From positions 18,227 through 82,226 of the forward strand of contig MNCI01003683.1 of the NCBI GenBank assembly GCA_015680685.1: DNA of 64,000 bases. Direction: 5' to 3'. Below are positions 36,481-48,260 of the stretch, in pieces (the stretch's first letter is position 1; each line of letters starts with the position of its first letter). Source of the stretch: Gnetum montanum. Lineage: Eukaryota; Streptophyta; Gnetopsida; Gnetales; Gnetaceae. Below the pieces are notes generated by a model, which did not search any database, was not told the origin of the DNA, and worked only from the letters and a program-made list of their open reading frames with translations. The translations under genes were made by a program, and so were the position numbers.

Positions 36481-37300
36481 ATACATTTTCATATTCCTTA
36501 GTCTAGATGAAAGAAGCATTTGTTTTTGTTAGGTAGACTAATGATTTTAAGATCTTAGAGAAATTCTCTATGAATTACTGGTAGTAACTAGTGTGTCTAA
36601 GGAATGACTAAACATATTTGATAGTTTCTAGTTGATAGGTGATTCCTTGGATGATCCTTATCTTTCTGAGGTCTACGTTGATCCCTTCCTACAAAATTTA
36701 GTGCCTGAATACAATGCCCTCTTAGATCATAAGATGGCTTTTTTGCCAATTGGGCCACAAATTTATTTCCATGCATCCTTTTAGTACTTGCTCAAGGTAA
36801 TCCAAGGCTTGTTTGAATGTAGTTTCATTAGTTGAGAAATCATCCATGAAGACTTTCACTTCACTACCTATTTTCTACTAAAAGGTACTTAAGACCAAAC
36901 ATTGAAAAGTGATAGGAGCATTGCATAGACCAAAGGGCATCTTGCAATATGCAAAGGTCCCATAGGGACTTGTGAATGTTGTTTTGGTTTGATCTTTTGG
37001 TAAAATTTGTATTTGATTATAGCCAGTATAACCATCCAAAAAACTATAATAGCAATGCCCAGATATGGTGTCCAAGACCTAATCAATGAATGAAAATAGA
37101 AAATGATTTTTCAATATTGCCATGTTTAATAGCCTAAAGTTGATACAAAAATTCCATTTTCTGTCTCTCTTTGGCACTATCATGAGTGAGTTGACCCACC
37201 TGCCATCTGCATGGCATAGATGAACCATACCTTAAGGAGTTGCTCAATCTCCTCAATAATTTACTTTAATTTTTGGTTCAACTACTATTGTGGTTGCCTC
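36481..37300 (-). pseudogene. Reverse transcriptase remnant of element E
   Basis: Ty3/gypsy RT on the minus strand. Motifs in order: SLMIVPKRDRKWNFCINF (about 37190-37135), FLDGYTGYNQIQ (about 37040-37005), PFGLCNAPITFQ (about 36935-36900) and the catalytic FMDD (about 36850-36838). The open frame 37075-36878 covers the palm. RT matches element G closely and resembles Athila RT. Frameshifts and TAG stops make it non-functional. Confidence 0.85.
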
Positions 37301-37871
37301 CTTGGCTTCATGGATGGATTAATGGAAATGCAATGCTAGCAGATCCATGGATTAATACTGGTGAGTTTAGGATATGACCAAGTAAAGGATTTTGGCCATT
37401 TTTTGACACTTTCAATAGTTTTTCTTTCTACTCAAGAGAAAATCTAGTATTTAACATTACCAACTTGTCATTTTCTAATAATGCATACTCTAGGCTAATA
37501 GGTAGAGTTTTCAACTCTAGGGATTGTGTTTAAATATTCTTAGGGATCTACAACTCTTCTAAATTAGTATCATCATTTTCATTATCAAAGAGTTGGTGAT
37601 TAACTTGCTCTAGTTCATCCATGCCTATGACATAAGCACATGTCAAGATCTCAATAGGTCCCATGAACATTATGCTACTATCAGAATTAGTAGTCATCCA
37701 CTGGGTGCCCTCTTGTTTTGTGGCTATTGCATACAAACACTTTTGAATATTTACCTCATGTGCACACTACTTACATGCAAAAATAAATGCTCATTTTATG
37801 GACCATATTTTTTGCATGCAATTGCACCTTATATCATTGTATGCAATGCATGGAACTTGTCTCTTCTTGAC
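37301..37871 (-). pseudogene. PR-RT linker of element E
   Basis: Decayed coding sequence between protease and RT. An open piece at 37736-37548 reads MFMGPIEILTCAYVIGMDEL and an acidic end (NENDDTNLEEL). It matches the poorly preserved linker of G. No known domain. Confidence 0.55.
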
Positions 37872-38260
37872 CTATCCAAATGCATTTTCCTTTGATATCT
37901 CTAGGAAAAGATCTCTGTTGTCCATTCTTTCATTAATAGTGCTTAACCATGTGCTTCCCATAATGATTGGAAAGTCCCCATTACAGTTTTCAACCTTGAT
38001 TACTAGGAAATCAACAAGATAAGACCATTCACAAATAGTGGTCATAATATCTTTGATCAATTCTAATGGAGTAGTGATTGACTAGTATACCAATTCCAAT
38101 CTAGTATTACTCTTCTTAAGAGGTAGTAGGCTCTAGGTAGTATACATCTCATGAGATATCAAGTTCACATTAGAACTAAAATTAAGAAGAACTTTACATG
38201 GTTCATTCCTAGCAATATGTAAATAGATAAGAATCATCCTAGGATTAATTACTTTCTTGG
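37872..38260 (-). pseudogene. Retropepsin remnant of element E
   Basis: Protease domain on the minus strand, matching element B. The flap/C-terminal motif FPIIMGSTWLSTI is near 37960-37920. At the active site B reads LLDSGSGVNLIS, whereas here it reads LLNFSSNVNLIS (about 38192-38157), so the catalytic Asp codon has become Asn (GAT>AAT type change) and GSG is altered. The protease of this otherwise most complete copy is therefore dead. Confidence 0.8.
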
Positions 38261-40753
38261 AAAGGTTTCTAGCTTAGATCCAATTAGATATAACATGGGT
38301 GAGCATAATAGTATAGATTTTATGTGGCATTTGATTTAAATGGAACTTGATGGAATAGTTTATAAAGGATGAAGTAAGATCAGGATGATCAACTTCCTAA
38401 GTTTGTCAAGGCTTAGTAGGGCTGTTGGGTCAAAAGAATGATCTTTTACAAGTACAAGGTTCCGAACGCCTTAGTTGATGAACTGTTTATAGATTAATAA
38501 CCTTGGTAGCATTAGGTTGCTATAGTTGGGCTAGAGGTTCATCCTACATTGATGGAGCAAGTGGTAGTTGCATTAAGGGTGGAGGAACAGGTTGAGAAAT
38601 AAGAGGAGGATAAGGATAAAAGGTGGTATCCTTTCTAAAATGTGGAGAATGAGCTCTATAGTATTTAGGAAAATGGTAGCAATGTTGGAAATGAGAAACA
38701 TGACTAGAAATGTCACATGGAGATAGGGGTTATTGAACGTAATACCCATATGAATATGATTGCCTATAAGAATACTACTACCTTGGTGGTGGCATCCCCC
38801 ATGACTATGGTTGATGCCACTATTGATATTGTTTGTACGGTTGTGGTGGAGTTCCAATTGGATAATATTGTTGTTGTTGATGGAATTTCCTAGGATTGCC
38901 TTGAGGATAAGGCAATCTTCTAGGTGCTTTCCTTTTCACTAGTCATGAATTGAGAGCATACATCCCAGAGTCCTATAAGTGTGACATGATGGGGCAACAT
39001 CCCTTAGGATGTTCATATTAGCAGATGTCACATCCACCATCATCATTTGATTTAGTTTCTACAACTTCATCTACTGAAATAATATTTCCATTATCCCTTT
39101 AGTAGGCATGTTTAGCTTCTTTTCACTTCCTATGGTTATGATCACTAATTTTCTCTCTTGATTCTTTAGTGATTTTTAGAGTAATTTAAAATTTTTCATC
39201 CAAAAACTCTCATATTTTATCCACCTTTGCCAAAATTTTAGATAGATTTCTAGATTGGCAAGGTCTTTCTATTTACCATCTCATCAAGTGATGATTCCTC
39301 CTCACTCTCACAAAAGCAAACCTTCCTTTCTTTAATGCAAGGATCCCTATTGTATTCCTTTGCACTTTCACATTTCCTCAAATATCCTTCTTCTTTTACT
39401 ACCTGCTTAATTAGCTTTTGAATCTAATGGGCTTTAAGTTTGGATAGTCTCCCTTGGGCATAGACCCCAAGAATTCTCCTCATTTATTATATAAGTTCAT
39501 TTATGATGTGGGAAAGTTGTTCTTGCTGAGAAGAATCATGACTAGGGCATTGGTGTATGAGAAAATAGTATCTAGCCATGGTAGTGTTCAAGGGTTCATA
39601 GCTTCCTTAATTCCATCCTTGGTTTGCCTTCTCAAATTAGACATTCTAGAGAACATTTGATACTTACCATGAAATAACTCTAGCATTATACTCCACATGC
39701 AGATGTATTTTAGCTCCAAGGACTCGTACTAGATTTTTGCTTCCTTGATGAGTATCCTAGGAAATAGCTTTAATTTCTACTAATAATTTTCAATATTTTG
39801 TAAGCCACAAGATTCATGAAAAGCTTGAATATGTGTATATGGATCAAAATTTTATCCCCCCTCAAATTTGAGAATATTGTTCATATCAAGTCATCTGATT
39901 TGACTATCTCTCACATGTGTGGTTGGACTTTTTATAGCCTTTGCAATATTTAACATGCTTCAAGTTGTCAAAAAAGGCTCATCATCATCATTATTCTGAT
40001 AACACCCTTTGCTACTCCTTCTGTCAGTATGGTCCTAGTGATCATCATTGTTGTTCCACTATTCACCTCCATCATGAGTGTTTGTTATGTAGCATTTTTT
40101 AAAACCATAAGAGGAAGAAAAAGATGCAAATGAAAAGGGTAAAGAGGGAGGAGGACTTATATCACCATGGTATCTACCAACTCCTATTCAGTTTTCATGG
40201 TCACATTCATTAGTTTTCTTATCCTCTTGATACTTATCTAGCCCCATGCCTTGATTGCCATCTTTACCCAAACCTAGATTGTTGATAATGGACTGCAAAT
40301 TCAAGGTCACACCCCCATCATTGGTAGCAAGGAGTGGAGAATCTTCATGTTGAGAGCCCTAAAAGGGATGGTCCTCATCGTAGTCTTGGTTAAGTAGAAA
40401 TAAGGGATGGTGAACTATTTTCCCTTCACAAACTCATGGTGCTTTTCCTAGTGTTGATCTCTCTTGTGTTGTGTTTCAATGGGATGGTAGTCTAGGTAGT
40501 CATAATCATGCACAATGTACTCCTCTTGAAGATCTTGGATGACCAACCCCCTAAGTGTTTGAAGCAACATCATGAGCATAGATCAATCAGGAGGCATTAA
40601 AATGTTGCCTTCCATATCACACCATCACAATTGTTCATCTGAATGTAGGATGAAGGTGAAGTCAGGCACATACTCATCTAGATGAGTATACACCACCTTG
40701 CATTCTTAAGGGACTGGTGATTTAGTATCATCACACCTATGAGAAGAAGGCAT
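38261..40753 (-). pseudogene. gag remnant of element E
   Basis: Gag on the minus strand, starting at ATG 40753-40751 (MPSSHRCDD) as in C (MSSSHR). It ends where protease begins. A zinc knuckle reading CDIC-xYE-HPKGCC is at 39032-38994, with spacing C-X2-C-X3-H-X4-C, one residue shorter than the usual CX2CX4HX4C. A Gln/Tyr-rich stretch follows (38860-38570). Stops are frequent. Confidence 0.78.
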
Positions 40754-40879
40754 TTTGAAATACAAATAAAATATTAGTGTGCTTATGTGATTATATTATT
40801 TGCGAGATTTGACCTTAGTGTTCATCCAATGATGTTAATGATCACTAAACCTAGATAGCACATGTTTCAACAAAAATAG

Positions 40880-40897
40880 TTCTTGGTAATGATGTGA
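40880..40897 (-). promoter_or_regulatory. Primer binding site (decayed tRNA-Asp type), element E
   Basis: Plus strand TTCTTGGTAATGATGTGA lies next to the 5' LTR. Compared with TTCCTAGCAACGGTGCCA (complement of the C site) nearly all differences are C>T or G>A. Confidence 0.7.
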
Positions 40898-40898
40898 A

Positions 40899-41894
40899 TG
40901 ATGACCGATTGAGGTACCCATTTTTCCAACCATACGAATCATAAAGCATTCATGCATGATGTAGTCAAATTCCATAGACTCTATGTATTTTGGTACACTA
41001 GTCTTCTAAGAAGTGAACTTTACCCTAATAGTCATTTGTTATCTTTCCAATCACACTTGTAATGTACTAAGGTATGGTTAAGTAGCATCGAGGCATATGA
41101 TTTTTATTATTTTATGTTTTATTCTTTTGGTACTCGAAATAGAGAAATGAAGTAATTTAATAACTAATTTATTTTAACTAATTAACTAATCTCTAACTAG
41201 TCCTAACACAAGCATCCAATCCCACTTTCTGTACATGTTCCTCACCCATGTATCCACTATTGAGATTACCAAGTGTTATGCTACTGAGCTAACCAAGCAC
41301 TAATGCTACTAGGATTACCAAGTGAATACGTGTTTATGTTCAAAGTGGTCATACTTATGTGTTTAATCTCTTTAGATTAATTAATTAACTAATCACTTGA
41401 ATTCTAATTTAGCTTAATTAATTGCATAAATAATAAAAATAATAAATGCATAAATGAATCATTAATCTATTTGAAGTGCTACAAGGGTTGATTAAAAGGC
41501 TCATTTTTATTATTATTCACACTAGTGTGTTCAGGTACAACAGTGCTTGAATAAAGATTTGTACACTTTTTGACCCCTACTGCGGGCACTTAGAGAAATA
41601 TTCTACCTTTCAAATGACCAAAATGCAAGAGCTTTACTACAACTATGACTTGACTCCCCCATAAACATAGCTGGTGAGCATGTATTTATAGATATTATCA
41701 TAGCGCTACATCGACTGGGCCCCATAGACATAGTAAATGCTACATTGACATGGCCTTGTCAATGGGGCCCCATAGATGTAGCAAATGCTATGTTGATATG
41801 GCCCCATTGATGGGGCAACACCACATAGATGGAGCCCCATCAACTAGGCCACATCAACGGGGCCCTATTGACACAACACAACAAAAATTTATTA
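40899..41894 (-). repeat. 5' LTR of element E
   Basis: Reads TGATGACCG at the left and ends at a decayed TTTATTA on the right, about 996 bp, matching the 3' LTR at 28543-29491. Its U3 array (41690-41880) has at least five GCCCCAT/CATAGATGTAG/GTTGATATGG-type words, more than the 3' copy. Confidence 0.85.
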
Positions 41895-42880
41895 GATTAA
41901 TTAATATTAGTTATCATAATGTTCAAAAGTAGGATGTTAGAAAAATTTCAAAAAACTTAAAAATTACATCCTTAACCCTCACAATGAATGAGCATAACTC
42001 TATAAGCACACAAATTTTCAAATAATTAAAACTAATAGCCTACTATAAAAGATGGCTAAGAAATTTTGAATTTGAACGATATTTTAATAGAAACGTAAGA
42101 AAAAGTAATTGAAACTAATAAGAAGTATTCCTAAATGCATGTATAAATTCAAAGCAGCCATCAATTATGTTCTGGAAGATGTGAGGTTTGGTTCAAAGCC
42201 ATGATTAGAAAAAGTTATGTAAGTGGATCCTCATCAAAGTAGACTCTTGCCATAATGCCCTTACTTAACCACCTCTATAGATGTTTGTGGGCATCTTAAA
42301 AGTTAAATGGAGATCATGCCTTTGTTCCAAACAACATATAGCTACCTTGGTTGGGATTTTCGACTATACTATAGAAAACCAAGAGGCTCATAATTACATG
42401 TAGTAGTGAGGTGAATAATCGAATGGAAAGGGGTTGTAGAGATTGGGATGTAAGGTACTTTACCATGTCCACAACAGGTTCTTGTATGAATTATGATTAA
42501 AATGATCATCATACCAATTCATCCAAGTTTTAGACTAGGTCCATACCATTAATAAGCACGTCACATTGATGTGTTCCTTCCCACCTACCATCATGAGTTC
42601 ATAACAATGACAAAGAATAATCATCACTCTAAAAGGAGAAGAAAAAATAAGGAAGGAAGGGTCTTAGTTAGAGTAGTGCCTTTAGGCATGGGTAACAAGT
42701 CTTTCCAGCCCCATAACCAGTGCTTGTAGTGCATTATTATGTCTAATGGGTGTGCTTTGAATTTCCATTATTTTTTAATTATTTTATTTATTATTATTAT
42801 TATTTAATCAATGAGAACCATACTATACAAAGACAGCTTTCTATTTATTGCTTGATATTTGAGAGTGTGGTAGTAATGAT
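41895..42880 (-). other. Element F body: spacer after gag
   Basis: Resumes F after element E. It matches 16790-17720 of element C in reverse (for example 'aagtaggatgttagaaaaat' at the start and 'agtggatcctcatcaaag' near 42220). No gene; the segment equivalent to 15270-16785 of C is missing between this and gag. Confidence 0.75.
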
Positions 42881-44233
42881 TTGAGGTAGAGGAAGTAGAA
42901 CTAGTTGGAAAAATATGTTGTTGAACATAATATCCATGCAGGTCTAGCTGGAAATAAGGGTATTATTGATTTAATGATGGCCTCCCCCACAACTGTGGCT
43001 TTTTCCATTTTACTTGATAGTAGTGTTGATGCTAATAAGAAGTCCCATTGGAATACTACAGTTGATGATAGAACTGTCTATAATTACCTTGTGAGTAAAG
43101 GAATTTTCTAGGAATTTTCTTTTGTACAAACTTGGGATTCAAATAAAAATCCCCAAATTCTTGTAGATGTAACATAATTGAGTAATAGCCCTTTGGATGG
43201 TCATATTGGTAGATGTCACATCCATCATCCTCTTCTATGGTTAGGTCTATAACCTCCTCCACTATAGTCCTTTTTCTTTTTTTTAATAAGTGTTCCTACC
43301 TATTTCCTTGGTATTTTTCCTCTTCTTATTTTGATCATTTAATTATTTTTTTTGTTACCCTCTCCTCCATGATTTTTACCAAAGTTGCAATTTTTCATTC
43401 ATTAACTCCCACATCGTATCTATCCTTGCTTCAAGCTTAACGATAGACTTTCGTATTGGCATGGTTTATTTTGAAATCACCTTGTCAAAAGTTGTCTCTT
43501 CTCCTTACCATAGATATGGATCCCCTTCTTTTGAAGAGTTGGATGCCAGCTATATTCCTCTATGTTCTCTTATTTACATAGCTCTCCTTCTTTTGCCACC
43601 TGCTTAACTAGCCTTTGTCTTTGATGAGCTTTTAATTTGGATAATTGACCTTGGCCATAAATCCTAAAGGTCTCCTTTGTTTACTTATGAAGCCCATCTA
43701 TGATGTGGATAAACTACTCTTTTTGAGAGAAATCATTGTCTTGACATCTATGTACTAGCGAATAGTATATATCCAAGGTTGCATCTAAGGATTCATGTTT
43801 TTTATGCTTTCATCCTTAGATTTGCTTTTTCAGGTTGGACATTCTCACATAGGCTTGGTATTTTTCATTAAAGAGCTCCAACATTGTGGACCACTAATGG
43901 ATTGAATATAATTCCAATGATCTATACCAACTTTCAAATTTATCTATTAGTGTCCTAGGGAAGAGCTAAGCTTTTGCCACTTATATTTGATATTTTTCAA
44001 GACATAGGAATCATGGAAGGCTTGTAAATGATGTTGTGGATAAGAATTATAGCCTCCCTTAAATTTAAGAATGTTATTCATATCAAGCCATTTGATTCAG
44101 GTTCCCCTTTGAAGTCTTTGTGGTATTTAAATTGCCTCCCTAATCTATGTCATGTCCCTAGTAGTTAAAAAGGGTTCATCTACATTATACATGTCATGGT
44201 GATGATATCGATTTCTATTTATCTAATTATGAT
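42881..44233 (-). pseudogene. gag remnant of element F
   Basis: Minus-strand gag, collinear with about 13895-15270 of element C. The open piece 43262-43056 reads VIDLTIEEDDGCDIYQYDHP and MLHLQEFGDFYLNPKFVQKK. The knuckle region has Tyr for the second and last Cys. The 5' end of gag is cut at 44233 by the element I LTR. Confidence 0.78.
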
Positions 44234-45141
44234 TGATGAGTGGTGAGGCACCCCTATGCCCAACCATATGAAACACAAAGTGTTCACACATGATTTAGTC
44301 AAATTTCATGGACTTCACAGTTTTCAGTACACTACTCTTCTATGAAGTGAACCTTGCTCTAAGGTCATTCATTGTCTTCCCAATTACACTTGTGATGCAT
44401 AATGGTATGGTTAAGAGTAATCAAGGCATATCATTTTTATCATTTTATGTTTTATGTTTTTGGGTGCTTGAAGAGAGAGAGGTAGAGTAATTTAATGACT
44501 AATCTAATTTAACTAACTAGTCTCTAAGTAATCATAACATAAGCATCCATTTTCACTTTTTGTACATGTCTTGAACCCACATATCCATTGCTAGATTACC
44601 AAGTGCTACGCTACTGGGTGCACCAAGCACTAACACTGTTAGGATTACGAAGTGAATACATGTTACACATGAAGAAGTTGTACTTATGTATTTAATCTAT
44701 CTAGCTTATCTCACTTAATTATCTTAATTAGCTTAATTACTAGAAAATATTGAATAACTTATTGAAAACATTAAATGCACAAACAAAATATTTAATCTAT
44801 CCAAAATGTTGCAAGGGCTATCAAAAAGCTTGTCTTTATTGCTACACACATTGTCATGCTCAGGTACAACAATGCTCGAATAAAGATCTGTATACTTAAT
44901 AACTCCTACTATGGACATTTGGGAGAAATATTATAACTTTCAAATGTAAAAACTATAAAATTTTGGCTACTACTAAAATCCCATTACCATAAATGTAGCT
45001 AGTGAGCATGTATTTATAAACAAAAAGTGGATCCTATGTTGACGAGGCCTCATCAATGCATCATTGCATGTGTTGATGGGGCCTCATCGATGATGCTACA
45101 TCAATGAGGTCTCATCAACGCAACCAAACCATGCCTCATCA
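44234..45141 (-). repeat. 3' LTR of element I
   Basis: Plus strand TGATGAGTGG...CCTCATCA, 908 bp, with the polypurine tract complement at its right edge, so it is a minus-strand 3' LTR. It interrupts F's gag. The U3 start (45020-45130) has CATCAATGCA/GTTGATGGGG words. The other end of element I is not found. Confidence 0.87.
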
Positions 45142-45152
45142 TACCCCCAAGA
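45142..45152 (-). promoter_or_regulatory. Polypurine tract of element I
   Basis: TACCCCCAAGA on the plus strand, next to the 3' LTR; matches that of element E. Confidence 0.78.
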
Positions 45153-45299
45153 TTGAATGAAAACTCATCCTCAAGTTCCTTTATAAAATTGGAAAGGTAT
45201 GGGATTACTAACTAACTCTTAACAAAACAAAACAAAATAGACTGACTTGACAAAACTAAGTGCCTAAGTTTATAGATCAATAGATTATAAAAATTATGA

Positions 45300-46870
45300 T
45301 GTTCATGACACAAAATTAAAAACCATGATGTGACTCTTAAAACTTGGATAGCATGCCCTCTGATGGTGTGAAGTTAATGGAGAAGGTCAAATAGTCCCAC
45401 GAGGTGGTGGCTCCTAACGTTCCGAGCGACCTTCACTAGCTTTAGGCATGTGCAATGGTCAAGGTAGTTATGGCTATCCAGCTACTACTACAACTTCTGA
45501 TGGAAGGCAGAAAGCATATAGCAATGCTTTCATTTTTTTCCTTCTTCCTTCTACGATTGTGCATCATCCATGTAGCTTTACCAATGTGGGTTGGAATGGG
45601 CACATCCTAAGGAAATCGGATTATTGAAAAGAGCTCCTTTGCATTAATAAACTAGGTAGTGAATTATTTGTGTTCAATGTTAAACGCTCTAACTGGATCC
45701 TTTAGTGCTTAGTAATCATTCATATTTTTGGTTAATTTCTCAATAATTGATCATTGATCTATGAATCGTGCCCTAAGAACTTTGAGTTTAGCATTTGTAG
45801 TCAAGCTTTTTCTTGGTGTCTTTATGGTGCTTGAACTCTGCCTCATATAGCCAATACAAAATGGCCACTTATTTTTTCAGCTTTGACCATGGTTTTCGAG
45901 CGGTTAACATTACTAGATTCACATAGCGAAAATTAGCCAACTCCATGTATTTTGTCATCTATTCAATATGAAATTCCCTTAGGTGGATCTTCACTCTATT
46001 ATAAGCATCAATCCCATCAATGATGGGCTGCCATACTTCTCTTTCTTGTTGAAGTTGTTGGAGGGCTTCATTTACTTTAGCTTTTTCTATCTAGATGTGC
46101 TTCTCATTTAATTCCTTCTACAAGTCAACTTGGTCTATATAGTAATTTTTAAATTTTTTAAACTTCAAAGCTTCATTTTTCCAGGTGGTGATCTCAATGG
46201 CAAACTTATGGTGTAAGGCATAGACTTCCTCCATAGATAGATTCTAATTTTCTATAGCCAAGTTCCTCAATTCAATATTCACCCTAGCTAGTTGCTCCTA
46301 CCGTTGATGAATGAATTCTTGCATTTGTTCTTTTTGGGCATCAAAATTGCACAAACAATGATTTTTTGCAGTTAGGGCTTTGTTCTCTTGGTGCATCTAT
46401 ATCAAGTCCTTTTGAACCAAATAGGTCTTTTCTTCTACCATAGACTGGTTGAACATGTCAATCATATTTTCCTTCATAGCTTTTTTTAGTCTTTCCTGAT
46501 GTTATTGAAAAGCTTTATCTCTAGTTATTGCGAGGCTAAGGAGTGTAGGATCAGAAATATAGGCATGTAATTAAGCAACCTCTATAGCCAAGCATTGATT
46601 CTATGCTTAAGCTATTTCAAGTTGTCCCTTGTAGCAACTGAAAACATCAATGGCTAGAACAATCACGGTGAGTAATTTGCAACCATGATACAACCCTAAA
46701 CCCACCCCTATTGGAAGGGTCGTTGCTAAAGGGGAAAAATAGAGGTAGAGTGCTTGGTATGGTCTTGTTGAAAAAACTAGAATGTACAAATTTTTCAATG
46801 AACAGGTGCTAAGGGTTCACATAGTGTTTCTGGTGGTGCCAAGACTAACTAAGCTTGAGTGTAGTAGGAT
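45300..46870 (-). pseudogene. 3' ORF remnant of element I
   Basis: Minus-strand decayed coding region collinear with 29700-31260 of element E (shared 'ttgaagttgttggagggctt'-like and 'gccaagcattgattctatgc'-like blocks). It breaks off near 46870, where the sequence changes character into the region of element J, so gag, pol and the 5' LTR of I are missing. Stops are frequent; function unknown. Confidence 0.6.
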
Positions 46871-48260
46871 TTTCCAGTGTGAAAACGATGATGTGAATGT
46901 GCAAATGTAAGAAAAATATTAGAAAAATGTAAGTGCCATACTAAATGTCAAATAAAATGCTTGAAAATGCAAAATAGGTTGAGAGGGGAAGAATGAAACT
47001 ACCCTAAATGGGGGGAGCATAGAAATTCCAAAAGAGAGTTGAGGGGGTACACGATGTATAGATGGGCATAGTAGGCAACATAGTCATAGTCTCTAGGATG
47101 TCTAGGATGTGAAAACTAATGTCTGCCATAAGGTCTAAGCCTGCTAGGTTGGCTACCGCTATGTCCTATGAACTACAATATGCTATGGTGTTGCCAAGGT
47201 GTCCCAAAAGTTTGTTAAGGTGTTAAGGATGTTCAGGTGCAAGGGTGCTAGTGTTAAGATGCTAATTGCTAAGTGCGAACACCCACTGAATGATTCAAGA
47301 TGCCAACCACTAAAATGAAATTTCCAACCAACCCCTAACATGTGAAATGCATGGGTATTTATAGGGTTAGGATTGATGTGAAGTGTAGATCACGCATCAC
47401 ATGGCAAAGGTTAGTTGAGGCTACACTGATCCTAGCTACACTTCCACTGAAGCAAAATGGTGCTACACTAGACCCTAAGAGACTATTAGACTATGACTAT
47501 GCTACCAAGGCTACATGTGCCAGAGTTAAAAAGATTACAATTTAACTGCAAATAGTGCAAAATAGTGCAATTTGGAGGCTACGCTCTGGGACTAAGCTCT
47601 TCCCTCTTTCAAGTGGAGTCAAGTTTAGGTACAATTTTGGGACATAGGGGATGCAAAAAAGATATAAATTGTTGATTTTTATTGCCAAAGAAGTGTTGAA
47701 ACTAAGATGGAGGCTGGTGCTAAGCTCTAGAAGCTTTCGAAGGTAGTTTTTCATGGCTATGCTAGCTACATTATGAAGCGTAGCCCAATAGTTAGACATT
47801 TTTTACAAAAATTCTAATCTAGTGCTAGCTATGCTCTAGAGTGTGATAGGAAAAGTGAGAGCATAGCACTAACACTTAAAAAATTTTCCAAAACTTGCAA
47901 TCTCATCTAGGCTACGCTAGCTATGCTCAGAGCATAGCAAGAGAGGTATCTTTAGGAGTTAGAAAATATACCAAATACCTCTTCCATGCTAAGCTAACTT
48001 AACAACTTCTAGCTTGACACCTAGGCAAAAGTAGCCACTAAATTGCATGCTATGCTGGCTATACTCTAGAGTGTACTAGAGGTAATGGAAGTGTAGCACA
48101 ACACTTTGAAATATTTTACAACTGTTGTCAACACTTAGAAAATTTTGCAAATATGGTTCTATGCTGCATGCTATGCTGACTATGCGTTGAAGCATAGTCT
48201 TAGTGGAAGCATGGGTCAAACACTTAGAAAAAAATTTGTCTCATGTTGACACTTAGAAAA
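46871..48260 (-). repeat. Probable LTR/3' end of Tat-like element J with GCTATGCT arrays
   Basis: Composition changes at about 46870. From 47550 to 48230 the words GCTATGCT and AGCATAGC recur in both orientations, with repeated 'acacttagaaaattttgc' blocks near 47870, 48101, 48131, 48220 and 48252. A TATA-like 'gggtatttataggg' is near 47352. The same words occur at 54080-54340 and 55345-55560, on the other side of the J pol block, so this could be the 3' LTR. Exact TG...CA borders were not found. Confidence 0.45.

Larger units (their letters stand above)
28543..41894 (-). mobile_element. Element E: near-complete Athila-like retrotransposon
   Basis: A 13.4-kb minus-strand element with both LTRs (3' LTR 28543-29491, 5' LTR 40899-41894), a primer site, gag, PR, RT, RNase H, IN, a spacer, a 3' ORF and a polypurine tract. 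It is inserted in element F; flanks are AATTA (28538-28542) and GATTA (41895-41899), a 5-bp duplication with one transition. It is the only copy here with every module. Stops and frameshifts disable it. Confidence 0.9.
19655..44233 (-). mobile_element. Element F: minus-strand gag-only copy, split by G and E
   Basis: F is a minus-strand relative of element C. Its pieces are 19655-20643 (3' LTR), 20644-20831, 28057-28542 and 41895-44233 (gag). Elements G (20832-28056) and E (28543-41894) are inserted into it. Joining the pieces restores collinearity with C from its gag through its 3' LTR. F's gag is cut at its 5' end by the LTR of element I at 44234, so its own 5' LTR and primer site are not seen. 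It also lacks a segment equivalent to about 15270-16785 of C. Confidence 0.82.

Noticed and set aside
44234-45141. 5' LTR of element F
   Set aside because: It has a polypurine tract on its right and interrupts F's gag mid-gene, so it is the 3' LTR of another element (I).
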